Of a stretch of DNA of 42,848 bases, positions 1 through 8,182 are shown piece after piece. Location of the stretch: contig NZ_MKZS01000001.1 of the NCBI RefSeq assembly GCF_001942495.1, positions 1,256,571 to 1,299,418 on the forward strand, in the 5' to 3' direction. Every line of letters starts with the position of its first letter. Positions within the stretch are counted from its first letter, which is position 1. The notes below the pieces were generated by a model. That model worked only from the letters and a program-made list of their open reading frames with translations, ran no database searches and had not been told where the DNA came from. The position numbers and the translations under genes were made by a program. This DNA is from Moorena bouillonii PNG. GTDB lineage: Bacteria; Cyanobacteriota; Cyanobacteriia; Cyanobacteriales; Coleofasciculaceae.

Positions 1-95
1 GCCCTCCGCTACGCGAACGCAAAGCGTGGCCTACGGCCTCAGCTTCCGCGCTTATGCGATCGCAGTATCTTGTTAGTAAGACAAATACCAATTAA
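1..95. repeat. Palindromic REP-like repeat with HIP1 site
   Basis: This stretch holds the family of short sequences built on 'ctacgcgaac', 'gcgtggccta' and 'cttccgcgcttatgcgatcgc' that recurs throughout the window (for example near 13950, 17750, 18780 and 28000). No gene is visible. It is a dispersed intergenic repeat seen directly in the sequence; its function is unknown. Confidence 0.5.
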
Positions 96-96
96 C

Positions 97-162
97 GTAG
101 GGTGGGCAAAGCCATCTCATCCTTAATACTCATTGGAACCAAACTGTTTTTGCCCACCCTAC
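97..162. mobile_element. Short MITE-like element, copy 1
   Basis: A 14-bp perfect terminal inverted repeat, gtagggtgggcaaa at 97-110 and tttgcccaccctac at 149-162, encloses about 38 bp. A nearly identical copy follows at 183-248 and a longer copy lies at 8183-8448. There is no coding capacity, so any transposition would depend on a transposase supplied elsewhere (inference). Confidence 0.6.
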
Positions 163-182
163 AAGTAAGCCCACTAATTAAA

Positions 183-248
183 GTAGGGTGGGCAAAGCCA
201 TCTAATCATTAATACTCATTGGAACCAAACTGTTTTTGCCCACCCTAC
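183..248. mobile_element. Short MITE-like element, copy 2
   Basis: This has the same 14-bp terminal inverted repeat as the element at 97-162 (183-196 and 235-248) and an almost identical interior. The reading frame of the WD40 fragment on the minus strand runs into it, so the last residues and the stop codon of that fragment come from this element. Confidence 0.6.
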
Positions 249-707
249 AAGCTTGCTGCTTACTCTTCCCCCGATTCCCGATTCCCGATTCCCGATTCCC
301 TGTTCAAGACTAATCTGATTCAAGACTAACGACCAAATTCTAATCGTACCATCCTCCCCACCACTAACTAGAGTGTTTCCATCTGGACTAATAGCAACTG
401 ACCAAACCCAGCCATCATTTCCAGAGAGAGTGCGCAGCAATTGTCTACTGTCTACATCCCATAGCTTGATAGTTTGATCACTGCCAGCACTAGCGATAGT
501 TTTGCTATCGGAACTAATCGCAATGGAGAGAACTGGTGCGGAGTGACTTTCGAGGATAGCTAATTCTTCGCCACTGTTAATATCCCACAACTTGACGGTT
601 TTATCAACACTAGCAACTAGGATGTTGCTATCTTCACTAATGGCAATATCAGAAATCTGGGTTGTTTTGAGATGGTTTTCCGCAATTCTAGGGTGGACAA
701 ATCCCAA
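216..707 (-). CDS. WD40 repeat protein, C-terminal part separated by a frameshift
   Basis: The translation holds about three WD40 blades, with the typical 'VKLWD', 'IKLWD' and 'IRIWS' strand ends each followed about 40 residues later by the next. WD40 propellers are protein-interaction scaffolds. The frame overlaps the upstream WD40 gene (617-1486) but is out of phase with it. Blade homology passes from the upstream frame to this one near 660-685, at the point where 'LELRKTI' should lead into 'ISDIAIS'. I read the two as one gene broken by a one-base frameshift; the ATG at 707 is probably not a real start. The final ~35 residues (after 'IWSLVLNQ') are encoded by the 'cccgatt' tandem array and by a MITE end, so the original C-terminus appears to be lost. 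Confidence 0.6.
   Translation of the reverse strand: MGFVHPRIAENHLKTTQISDIAISEDSNILVASVDKTVKLWDINSGEELAILESHSAPVLSIAISSDSKTIASAGSDQTIKLWDVDSRQLLRTLSGNDGWVWSVAISPDGNTLVSGGEDGTIRIWSLVLNQISLEQGIGNRESGIGGRVSSKLVGWAKTVWFQ
267..301. repeat. Heptamer tandem array (cccgatt)
   Basis: Four to five tandem copies of a 7-bp unit, 'cccgatt'. The same type of array, in variants such as 'cccgact', 'ccctact' and 'gggagta', occurs at least ten times in this window, mostly next to genes. Here it is translated as part of the WD40 fragment's tail. Confidence 0.7.
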
Positions 708-1486
708 ATCTTGATAGAACGATCTGACCCTCCACTGGCACTAACCAAATGTTTTCCATCGGGACTAATGGCAACAGCAGTAACCCAGTCGGAATGCTCG
801 GTAATGGTGCCTAAAGTTTTGCCAGTGAGGAGATCCCACACCATAACGGTCTTGTCAGGAGAGCCACTTACTAGGATTTTGCCATCGGGACTAATTGCGA
901 TTGATCTGACTATACCCGTATGTCCTTTCAAGGTACGAGGTGGTGCTCCAGTTTCTAGGTTCCAGATATTAATTTGTCTTTCTGTTGCGGCAGCGAGACG
1001 TTTACCATCAGCACTGATTACTAGAGAACTGGGCGTTCTGGTAAAGTCTTTGATCGTCCTCTGTAGCCTACCATCCCTGAGATTCCAAAACTTGATGGTT
1101 TTGTCTTTACTGCTGCTAATTAGGGTTTGGCTATCTGGACTAATGGCAAGAGAATTAACATCTGACCGATGACCTGAAATTACTTGAGTCAGCTGAGCCT
1201 CTTGCCAAGACTGGGCTAGCAATGGTTGTTGAGAATGCGAGCGCCCTATGGTTACCGGATAGACTATCCCTGTAGCCATAGTCAATATAACCGTAGTGCT
1301 AGATATATAGGACTTACGAAGTTTATTTGGTTTTGCCCCCCTAACCCCCCAGCGAGCAATCCCTCGCTGGGGGGAACTACTCTTAAAGTCCCCCAAGTTT
1401 GGGGGATTTAGGGGGCAATGGGTAAGTCCTGATATAGCCAACAGCGCTATTAATCCTTCCCTAAACATTAGTTGGATTTTTATCAC
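617..1486 (-). CDS. WD40 repeat protein, N-terminal part with insert in its signal sequence
   Basis: The 289-aa reading has an N-terminal hydrophobic segment and then four WD40 blades ('IKFWN', 'INIWN', 'VMVWD', 'IKIWD'). The start is GTG at 1486, only 4 nt after the stop of the gamma-glutamyltransferase gene, so the two are probably co-transcribed; ATG at 1468 is an alternative. Residues ~20-62 are encoded by a 129-nt insertion (see the mobile element at 1308-1430). Removing it joins 'LIALLAIS' to 'STTVILTMATG', giving an ordinary signal peptide or membrane anchor. The frame ends in 13 residues unlike a WD40 blade, because a frameshift near 660-685 moves the blade homology into the next frame (216-707). 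It is likely a periplasmic or membrane-anchored scaffold originally and possibly a pseudogene now. A sequencing error cannot be excluded as the cause of the frameshift. Confidence 0.6.
   Translation of the reverse strand: MIKIQLMFREGLIALLAISGLTHCPLNPPNLGDFKSSSPQRGIARWGVRGAKPNKLRKSYISSTTVILTMATGIVYPVTIGRSHSQQPLLAQSWQEAQLTQVISGHRSDVNSLAISPDSQTLISSSKDKTIKFWNLRDGRLQRTIKDFTRTPSSLVISADGKRLAAATERQINIWNLETGAPPRTLKGHTGIVRSIAISPDGKILVSGSPDKTVMVWDLLTGKTLGTITEHSDWVTAVAISPDGKHLVSASGGSDRSIKIWDLSTLELRKTISKQPRFLILPLVKIATS
1308..1430. mobile_element. MITE-like insert inside WD40 signal-peptide coding sequence
   Basis: The ends are a 9-bp inverted repeat, AGGACTTAC at 1309-1317 and GTAAGTCCT at 1422-1430. It is flanked by the 6-bp direct repeat 'gatata' (1302-1307 and 1431-1436), which looks like a target-site duplication. 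The interior has 'ccccctaacccccc' and an internal 'ccccagcgag/ctcgctgggg' hairpin. Element plus one target copy is 129 nt, exactly 43 codons, so the host reading frame is kept. A partial second copy begins at 41998. Confidence 0.7.
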
Positions 1487-1490
1487 CCCT

Positions 1491-3089
1491 TCACCCTACC
1501 AACGCTAATCCATCACCACGGGGTTCAGATGCCGCTACCAAAACCCCTGACTGACGCCAGATAACTTGACCTTTACCAAAATTTATGCTATCTGCCATAA
1601 CCTGAATGTTATGACCCATCTCAGCTAGCTCCAGAGCAATATGACGGGGTACAGTCTGTTCCAACAGGACTTGTGACCCATGCACAAATCGCCATCTGGG
1701 AGCATCTAGAGCAGCTTGAGGATTCATGCCGTAATCTGCTAGATTAACCACTAACTGTACATGTCCCTGAGGCTGCATCGGACCTCCCATAACTCCAAAG
1801 GGCCCTAGAGGTTGACCATTTTGAGTCAGAAAACCGGGAATAATGGTATGATATGACCGCTTACCTGGTGCGACTTGATTAGGATGACCGGATTCTAGGG
1901 TAAACCCTAAGGCTCGGTTTTGCAAGGCAATCCCAGTGCCAGGAATAACAATCCCGCTCCCAAAGCCTTCAAAGTTGGATTGGATAAAGGATACCATTAG
2001 TTCCCCATCTGCTGCTGCTAGATAAACTGTCCCACCTTTGGGTAAACCGGGTTTTGCTAACGCGATCGCGTTTTCCCCAATTAACTGGCGGCGTTCTGTT
2101 GCATACCCATGGTCTAATAGCTTTTCGATTGGGACTTCCATAAACCGGTGGTCAGTGATATGGCGGTGAACATCAGCAAAGGCTAGCTTCATGGCTTCGA
2201 TTTGTAGATGATAGCTTTGGGCTGATTCACGGGGATAGTGGCTTAAGTCAAAACCTTCGATTATATTCAATGCCATTAAGGCCGCCATCCCTTGGGTGTT
2301 GGGGGGAATCTCCCATACGGTCAGGTCACGATAGTTAGTTGAAATCGGGTTTACCCACTCAGCTTGGTGGCTAGCTAGGTCAGCTTTGGTCAGCACGCCA
2401 CCAGTATTAGCCGCAAAGTTTGCGATCGCATCAGCTATTTCCCCTTGATAAAAGCTTTCACCACCACTGTTTGCCATCGCTTTCAAGGTCTTAGCATGAT
2501 CCTTACTCCCCCATACCTCTCCAGCTACTGGTGCGCGCTGGTTAGGGAAAAATACCTGTTTAAATGGTTCAAATTCTCGTCCAGTCAGGGGAAGATACAG
2601 AGCTTCCGCCCGTTTCCAAGCTCTTGCTGTGACTGGGGAGACCGGAAATCCAGCTTCCGCGTATCGAATGGCTGGGGCAAACAATTGCTCAAAGGGTAGT
2701 TTTCCCCACCGTTGCCATAAACTACGCCATGCTGATACCGCTCCTGGCACTGTTACCGATAACCAGCCGATAGCAGGAATTTGACTCATGCCAGCAAAAT
2801 GCTCAAGGGTCAGGTGTTGAGGGCTTTTGCCAGAGCCATTGATACCATGGAGTGACCCATCCCATACTAAAGCAAAGGCATCAGAACCGATACCATTGCA
2901 GGTAGGTTCAACCACTGTCAATGCGATCGCTGTGGCTATAGCAGCATCTACAGCATTGCCTCCAGCCCAAAACATTTCCATACCAGCTAGGGTGGCTAGG
3001 GATTGGCTAGTGGCTACGGCAAATCGGTTACCCATGACTACCCGTCGTCTGGAGGGGTAGGGATAATGGGTTAAGTTACCCTTGAGCAT
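1491..3089 (-). CDS. Gamma-glutamyltransferase family protein
   Basis: The 532-aa protein matches the gamma-glutamyltranspeptidase family along its full length. These are Ntn-hydrolases that cleave the gamma-glutamyl bond of glutathione and related amides and self-process into large and small subunits. Family features seen are 'AGGNAVDAAIATA' (residues 42-54), 'EPTCNGIGSDAF' (61-72) and the processing and nucleophile Thr at about 354 in 'KGGTVYL', followed by 'SFIQSNFEGFGSG'. No obvious cleavable signal peptide precedes the domain, so it may be cytoplasmic, as many cyanobacterial members are predicted to be. The first Met is followed by an alternative at residue 19. The WD40 gene starts 4 nt downstream, suggesting an operon. 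It is transcribed divergently from the sigma-like gene, with a shared 175-bp intergenic region. Confidence 0.9.
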   Translation of the reverse strand: MLKGNLTHYPYPSRRRVVMGNRFAVATSQSLATLAGMEMFWAGGNAVDAAIATAIALTVVEPTCNGIGSDAFALVWDGSLHGINGSGKSPQHLTLEHFAGMSQIPAIGWLSVTVPGAVSAWRSLWQRWGKLPFEQLFAPAIRYAEAGFPVSPVTARAWKRAEALYLPLTGREFEPFKQVFFPNQRAPVAGEVWGSKDHAKTLKAMANSGGESFYQGEIADAIANFAANTGGVLTKADLASHQAEWVNPISTNYRDLTVWEIPPNTQGMAALMALNIIEGFDLSHYPRESAQSYHLQIEAMKLAFADVHRHITDHRFMEVPIEKLLDHGYATERRQLIGENAIALAKPGLPKGGTVYLAAADGELMVSFIQSNFEGFGSGIVIPGTGIALQNRALGFTLESGHPNQVAPGKRSYHTIIPGFLTQNGQPLGPFGVMGGPMQPQGHVQLVVNLADYGMNPQAALDAPRWRFVHGSQVLLEQTVPRHIALELAEMGHNIQVMADSINFGKGQVIWRQSGVLVAASEPRGDGLALVG

Positions 3090-3264
3090 AATCTTCGATT
3101 ATCAAATGTTATGTAGTTATTTTATAGACAAGCTGCATAACCCCTAAGCTTGAGTACTAAGTAAATAATGAGGTTTCCTTCTACTTAGTTAGTTGTTTGA
3201 CCTATGAATCGATTCAAGTTAGGAGTTAAGGTAAAGCGCTACTAGAAGCTAGGGTAAAGAATCA
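3090..3264. promoter_or_regulatory. Divergent intergenic region
   Basis: This 175-bp AT-rich gap between two divergent genes must hold the promoters for both. I see no well-placed -35/-10 pair that I would defend. Confidence 0.3.
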
Positions 3265-5088
3265 ATGCCTACTAACAACTCAGGTATCAAACCGTTTTCG
3301 ACATCCATTTATTTCAAAGACCCCCAAGGTGATAGGGGGATCGAGCCGGTTTTTCAATCTAATTCTAGATTAGAGGGTTTCATGGCACATCTAGTCCAGT
3401 CTGAGCCAGACAGGAGCGAAGCCGATTGGGCTGCTTGCTTCTTATATCAGTTGAGACAAGCATCTGGTATTTACCGGATTTTATCCATGACTAATCCTGC
3501 GATAGTGGTGATCAGAGCTTATCTGTTATTGTTAACCTTATCTGATCAGCTCTTATTCAATTACCTACAGTTTGTTTGTTGGTCTGCATCTCAAGCGATC
3601 GCCCATCAGTTGAGTAAATCTCATAATCTTGCCTTACATTATCCTGTAGAGGAATGTTTCATCATTGCTAGTGAAGCAGCCAGCCAGCCAGCTAAACTCC
3701 TCAGAGGATTTAATTTTTATGCTAAGTCTTCTATCAATGCCTATGCTTTCAATGCCCTCAAGCGAATTATTAGAAATCAAGTCGCCAAGGAACTCAGGTT
3801 AAAATCTATCAAATTTTCTGATTATGGCTTGTTGCGATATTTGGATAAAACCGAACTTGAGCAAGCACTTAATAACTATGGAATCACTAATCAAGATTTC
3901 AACTATTATCGTCTGGCTTGGCAATCGTTTAAAGACTACTTTAACGAGATTTATCCTCCCAGCAGCAAGGGAAAGTCTCGCCATCATTCCCCAATTAAAT
4001 TCCTAAGCCAGCAACAGCTTCAACAAATTGCTATTCGTTACAACCAGCAGTTAAATCGGTTAACTCAAATGGTTAGTTCTGAGTTAAAAATTGCTGATTT
4101 TAAGAGGAATAACCCTAAAATAAGTGATTCAGATTGGTTAAGACAAGTAGTACGTTACTCAGCTAATGGGCCACGCCCACGCTACGGGAACAGCAATCAG
4201 CAATCAGCAATTAGCAATCAGCAATCAGCAATCAGCAATCAACACTCAGCATATGGGCTACGCCCACGCTACGGGAACAGCAATCAGCATATGGGCTACG
4301 CCCACGCTACGGGAACAGCAATCAGCACTCAGCACATTGAAGAAATGCTAGCCATTTGCATCCAAGCGGTGCGGATGTCTCAACACAGGAATTCAGTATC
4401 CTTAGATGAGTATGGGGAAATTACTGATATAGCATCTAATCCTTTGGAGGTGGTAATCCAAGAGGAAGAAAAGGATGAGTTGGCTCAAGTCAGGACTATT
4501 ATCTTAAGAGAATTTACTGCTTTAGATCAGCTAGCTCAAACATCCCTAAGACTTTGGCTTGGTCTAGGCATCAATCAACAAGATTTTATCGAGCTTTTTG
4601 GGTTTAAAAAGCAATATCAAATTGCTCGCCAGTTTCAACGTTATTTTAAACGAATTTTGAAGGCAGTCGTCACCTTTTATTTTCAGGATGCTATGAGTAC
4701 AAGTCTAACCTCTAAAGACATCAAGCAGCGCCTTAATGCAACCACTAAAACTAACTATATTAATAACTATCTAAAAGCTTACTTAAGTGCTGATAGTCAA
4801 GACTTATTTTCTAAAGTTATTTATAAAATTTATGATGAAGATATTGCTAACTCAATGACTATTAATTTTAGTAATTTAGAAAAAAATAAACTCAAAAAAC
4901 TAAACCAGAGTTTACTTGAATTAATTCAACCAAGGTTTGAGGTATTAATTGAAAAAAAAATGTCTATAGAACTGATTGAATTTAGATCAGCTAAACCAGC
5001 GATAACTAAATTTATTGAGCGGTGGCTCCAGCAAAATCAGGCACTACTAGAGCAATCTCGATCAGGAAATAGGGCAAAACCAATGTAG
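3265..5088 (+). CDS. Sigma-70-like regulatory protein with in-frame repeat insertion
   Basis: A 607-aa protein. Residues ~405-465 ('LDQLAQTSLRLWLGLGINQQDFIELFGFKK' region, cited here only by its ends) resemble sigma region 4, with a helix-turn-helix after a 'L..L.Q..LRL..G.G..QQ' pattern. In cyanobacteria such sigma-like genes often precede DUF1822 genes, as here (next gene 94 nt downstream). Residues ~300-360 are abnormal: they are translated from 4159-4335, a run of 'cacgcccacgctacgggaacagcaatcagca' type intergenic repeats that happen to stay open, giving 'GNSNQQSAISNQ'-like low-complexity peptide. The protein may still work if the insert forms a loop. The C-terminal ~140 residues have no assignment. 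The sigma call rests on the HTH pattern and the neighbour, so it is moderate. Confidence 0.55.
   Translation: MPTNNSGIKPFSTSIYFKDPQGDRGIEPVFQSNSRLEGFMAHLVQSEPDRSEADWAACFLYQLRQASGIYRILSMTNPAIVVIRAYLLLLTLSDQLLFNYLQFVCWSASQAIAHQLSKSHNLALHYPVEECFIIASEAASQPAKLLRGFNFYAKSSINAYAFNALKRIIRNQVAKELRLKSIKFSDYGLLRYLDKTELEQALNNYGITNQDFNYYRLAWQSFKDYFNEIYPPSSKGKSRHHSPIKFLSQQQLQQIAIRYNQQLNRLTQMVSSELKIADFKRNNPKISDSDWLRQVVRYSANGPRPRYGNSNQQSAISNQQSAISNQHSAYGLRPRYGNSNQHMGYAHATGTAISTQHIEEMLAICIQAVRMSQHRNSVSLDEYGEITDIASNPLEVVIQEEEKDELAQVRTIILREFTALDQLAQTSLRLWLGLGINQQDFIELFGFKKQYQIARQFQRYFKRILKAVVTFYFQDAMSTSLTSKDIKQRLNATTKTNYINNYLKAYLSADSQDLFSKVIYKIYDEDIANSMTINFSNLEKNKLKKLNQSLLELIQPRFEVLIEKKMSIELIEFRSAKPAITKFIERWLQQNQALLEQSRSGNRAKPM
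4159..4335. repeat. REP-like repeats inserted in frame in a coding sequence
   Basis: Three copies of a 'cacgcccacgctacgggaac' module (near 4172, 4261 and 4299) are separated by runs of 'agcaatc' heptamers. The same modules occur in intergenic DNA elsewhere in the window. All of it is open in the frame of the sigma-like gene. Confidence 0.7.
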
Positions 5089-5181
5089 CCAAAGTAAAAC
5101 CTGAAACCTGAAACGTGAAAACACCAAATATCCCAATATCCCAAATACCAATTAACGATTAACCAAAAAGGAGATGAGTCA

Positions 5182-6726
5182 ATGAAATTAAGTTTAGAGG
5201 ATGTAGCTTTCCTACACCCAGACCAATTGTTGATAGAATTCTCCCCAGAAGAACGAGAACAAGCATGGCACCAAACCCAAGCTCAAGGTTATTCTAATCA
5301 AGCTGCTCGTTGGCGAGCGTATCTGAATTGTCTCTGTCTGAATACGTTTTTAAGCTATCTGGACACAGAAGCAAATTTAACAGAAGCAAATTTAACAGAA
5401 CCAAATTTAACAGAACCAAATTTACTAGAAACAGCACTAGACACAGCACTAAAGAAACCACTAAACAAAGCATTAGTATGGCCAGAGTTGGGGGATTTAC
5501 CAAGTTTCTGGGAAGTAGTGAATGGTACAGCTGTTGAGCTAAACCAGATGCGACTGGTATTAATTCCTAGTGAAGAAATCAAGTTTACAGCGTTGCGAGT
5601 ACCGCGAGAGTGGGTTGATATTCCTGAGTGGGCTAGTCATTATTATGTGGCGATGCAACTGAATTTAGAAGAATGCTGGTTACAGGTGTCGGGATACACA
5701 ACTTATCAACAGTTACGTGATCATGGTAACTATGACATCATCGATGAAACCTACGCTGTGGATGCAGTAGATTTAATTGAAGATTTGAATGTGATGTGGG
5801 TAACGGAGGAACTTGCTCCTAGTCCCAAACTGGTCGTAAAGCCAATGGCAAGATTATCCTGTGATGAAGCAACAACGTTAATCAAGCAATTGAGCCAGGA
5901 AACTCCTTATTCTCCGAGGCTAGATATTCCTTTTGCTAAGTGGCAGGCACTGGTATCAAATTCTAGATGGCGCAAGGAATTATATAAACAACGTTCCCTA
6001 GTTTACTCTCGTAAGCCATCTATAACCTTACTCTCATGGCTGGATAATTTCCTGGAGGCTGGTTGGCAAACTGTTGAGGAAATTCGAGCACGTAATGGTG
6101 AACCTACTTTAAGCTTAGCTTACCGGTCTCAACCGACTCGTTTGAAGGATCGTTTTAACGATAATTCTTCAGCATCTTCCCCTTTTTCGGAAAATATCCC
6201 TGAAGCTGTGACCGCAATTATTAAACTATTAAAAACCAATAGCAGTAAAGATACTAACTTACCCGCTATAGAATTATTGGGTGAAATTGGTCATAGTAAC
6301 TTAGAGGCGATCGCATTGCTTGCTGAGATGATCAATACTACTGACGATCATGACTTACGTCGCCAAGCCGCTGTCAGTTTGGGAAAACTTGACCCAAATC
6401 ATCCCCAAGCTGGGATTAGGCGAGTTAAGATAATTGATTTAGAAATGCAACTGAATGGGAGCAAAGTAGCATTTATGGTTACTTTCATACCTGAAGCAGA
6501 TGGGGAAATTAATGTTCACTTACGGGTGTATCCTACTAAGAGTAAATATCTAAAACCTAATCTCGAATTGCTAGTACTTGATCAGCAGGAAGAAATTTTC
6601 TTGTCGGCTCAGTCGAGAAGTGCTGATAATTGGATTCAATTAGAGTTTAATGGTGAAAAGGGGGATAGGTTTATGGTAAAACTAGTACTGGGAGATGCCA
6701 GCTTTTCCAAAGAGTTTGTATTGTAA
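5182..6726 (+). CDS. DUF1822 family protein
   Basis: A 514-aa protein of the cyanobacterial DUF1822 type: acidic N-terminus, a central region with 'WVDIPEWASHYYVAMQLNLEECWLQVSGYTTY' (ends near residues 154-185), and a C-terminal beta-rich part. Function is not known. The start is well supported by AAGGAG 8 nt upstream of ATG 5182. Residues ~66-80 are a short tandem peptide repeat, 'NLTEANLTEPNLTEP', from a 15-nt DNA repeat at 5375-5435, possibly a variable linker. Residues ~350-400 resemble HEAT-like repeats ('AIELLGEIGHSNLEAIALLAEM'). It follows the sigma-like gene on the same strand, so the two likely form one unit. A CHAT-domain gene often found next in such loci is absent. Confidence 0.75.
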   Translation: MKLSLEDVAFLHPDQLLIEFSPEEREQAWHQTQAQGYSNQAARWRAYLNCLCLNTFLSYLDTEANLTEANLTEPNLTEPNLLETALDTALKKPLNKALVWPELGDLPSFWEVVNGTAVELNQMRLVLIPSEEIKFTALRVPREWVDIPEWASHYYVAMQLNLEECWLQVSGYTTYQQLRDHGNYDIIDETYAVDAVDLIEDLNVMWVTEELAPSPKLVVKPMARLSCDEATTLIKQLSQETPYSPRLDIPFAKWQALVSNSRWRKELYKQRSLVYSRKPSITLLSWLDNFLEAGWQTVEEIRARNGEPTLSLAYRSQPTRLKDRFNDNSSASSPFSENIPEAVTAIIKLLKTNSSKDTNLPAIELLGEIGHSNLEAIALLAEMINTTDDHDLRRQAAVSLGKLDPNHPQAGIRRVKIIDLEMQLNGSKVAFMVTFIPEADGEINVHLRVYPTKSKYLKPNLELLVLDQQEEIFLSAQSRSADNWIQLEFNGEKGDRFMVKLVLGDASFSKEFVL

Positions 6727-6759
6727 TCTATCTTGGGTTGAAACTTTAGGGTTGAAAGT

Positions 6760-6955
6760 TGTGAGGTTGAAAGTTGTGAGGTTGAAAGTTAAAGGTTGTG
6801 AGGTGGAAGGTTTTCAGATAGCGTTTCTGATACTTATCAGGTACCTTCAAGTTTCTTACCCCGACTCCCGACTCCCGACTCCCGACTCCCGACTCCCGAC
6901 TCCCGACTCCCGATTCCCCGACTCCCGATTCCCCGACTCCCGACTCCCTACTGCT
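6760..6955. repeat. Tandem repeats upstream of dehydratase gene
   Basis: Two arrays abut. 'gttgaaagttgtgag' units lie at about 6739-6800, and eleven or more 'cccgact' heptamers lie at 6859-6949. The second ends only a few bases before the ATG at 6956, so the ribosome binding region of the next gene is made of repeat sequence. Confidence 0.7.
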
Positions 6956-7921
6956 ATGGAACTGCAAGCATTACCCGTAACCTACACTGACATAGAAGCC
7001 GCCGCTAAACGCCTATCGGGCAATGCCCATCAAACCCCAGTCCATACCTCCAGGACTGTCAACCAGCTCACCAACGCTGAAGTCTTCTTTAAATGCGAAA
7101 ACTTCCAACGTATTGGTGCCTTTAAGTTTCGAGGGGCTTATAACGCTCTGTCACAACTATCTGAAGAACAAAAACAGCGAGGGGTTCTCACTTTTTCTTC
7201 TGGTAATCATGGCCAAGCGATCGCATTATCGGGCACCCTCCTCGATATCCCCACCACTGTAGTTATGCCCAAAGATGCCCCAGCTGTCAAGCAAGCCGCT
7301 ACCCGTGGCTACGGTGCTGACGTCATTTTATATGATCGGGCTGAATTGAGACGGGAAGCATTAGCCGAAGAGTTATCACGCGATCGCAAACTCACCATCA
7401 TTCCTCCCTACGATCACCCCCATATCATTGCTGGACAAGGTACTACTGCCAAAGAACTCCTAGAACAAGTCGGTCCACTGGATCTGTTACTGGTGTGTTG
7501 TGGTGGTGGTGGCTTACTCTCAGGATGTGCGATCGCAACCAAAACCCTATATCCTAATTGCCGTGTGATTGGTGTAGAACCAGCACAGGCCGATGATGCC
7601 ACCCGTTCCTTCCATAGCAAAATCCTCCAAACTGTTGACAATCCCAATACCATTGCTGACGGAGCCAGAACTCCCAGCCTCGGCAAACTTACCTTTCCCC
7701 TAGTCCTTGATTACGTTGATGACATGGTAACTGTATCGGAAGCTGCGATTATCCGTACCATGTTTTTCCTCTGGGAACGGCTCAAAATTGTAGTTGAGCC
7801 CACTGGTGCCTTAGCTGCTGCTGCCCTACTTGAAGGGGTCATTAAAATGCCCAATGCTCGGATTGGTGTCATTATCAGCGGTGGCAATGTGGATTTGAAA
7901 CAAATTGCTGAATTGAAATGA
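6956..7921 (+). CDS. Threonine/serine dehydratase or serine racemase-type PLP enzyme
   Basis: A 321-aa fold type II PLP enzyme. Seen are the PLP-lysine motif 'GAFKFRGA' (Lys57), the substrate loop 'SSGNHGQA' (81-88), the phosphate-cup glycines 'GGGGLLSG' (183-190) and the C-terminal 'SGGN' motif. The length matches single-domain threonine dehydratase, serine racemase and threo-3-hydroxyaspartate ammonia-lyase members, with no regulatory ACT domain. It would act in the cytoplasm, deaminating Thr or Ser to the 2-oxo acid or racemising Ser; sequence alone does not choose between these. I chose ATG 6956 because family homology starts at 'ITYTDIEAA'-like residues there and everything upstream in this frame is repeat DNA. 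Its stop overlaps the next start (ATGA). Confidence 0.88.
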   Translation: MELQALPVTYTDIEAAAKRLSGNAHQTPVHTSRTVNQLTNAEVFFKCENFQRIGAFKFRGAYNALSQLSEEQKQRGVLTFSSGNHGQAIALSGTLLDIPTTVVMPKDAPAVKQAATRGYGADVILYDRAELRREALAEELSRDRKLTIIPPYDHPHIIAGQGTTAKELLEQVGPLDLLLVCCGGGGLLSGCAIATKTLYPNCRVIGVEPAQADDATRSFHSKILQTVDNPNTIADGARTPSLGKLTFPLVLDYVDDMVTVSEAAIIRTMFFLWERLKIVVEPTGALAAAALLEGVIKMPNARIGVIISGGNVDLKQIAELK

Positions 7922-8151
7922 ATAATGCCAAGATGACATACTTTGAACAAGAAGATATCCTTCACCTTACCCTGTCTGATGAACCAGAAGCAGGTAGTGT
8001 CGAAATTAGTCCTAACATTACCGCCGAACTCAATGAAGCAGGAGAATTAATTGGAATAGAGATTATCCAAGCAAGTTGCTTCATCCGAGACGCGATTGTA
8101 GAATCAGCCCAGGGAAAGCTCTTGAATCTTTCGGCTAAGCATTCAGCTTAG
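7918..8151 (+). CDS. DUF2283 family small protein
   Basis: A 77-aa protein with the DUF2283 pattern: 'MTYFEQEDILHLTLSDEP' at the start, then 'VEISPNITAELNEAGELIGIEI', a 'Y..E.D.L.I.....' followed by 'D..G.L.GIEI' arrangement. The family's function is unknown; members often sit near toxin-antitoxin or DUF4258-type genes. The ATG overlaps the stop of the dehydratase gene by 4 nt, so translation is probably coupled. ATG 7933 is an alternative start that fits the family's usual N-terminus better. The last few residues may be non-native, because repeat-rich DNA begins just after. Confidence 0.75.
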   Translation: MNNAKMTYFEQEDILHLTLSDEPEAGSVEISPNITAELNEAGELIGIEIIQASCFIRDAIVESAQGKLLNLSAKHSA

Positions 8152-8182
8152 GGACTTACGTGTAAAAAAAATACCAATTAAA

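Noticed and set aside
6695-6955. Longer N-terminus for the dehydratase-type enzyme
   Set aside because: It overlaps the end of the DUF1822 gene and consists of repeat DNA; homology begins at ATG 6956.
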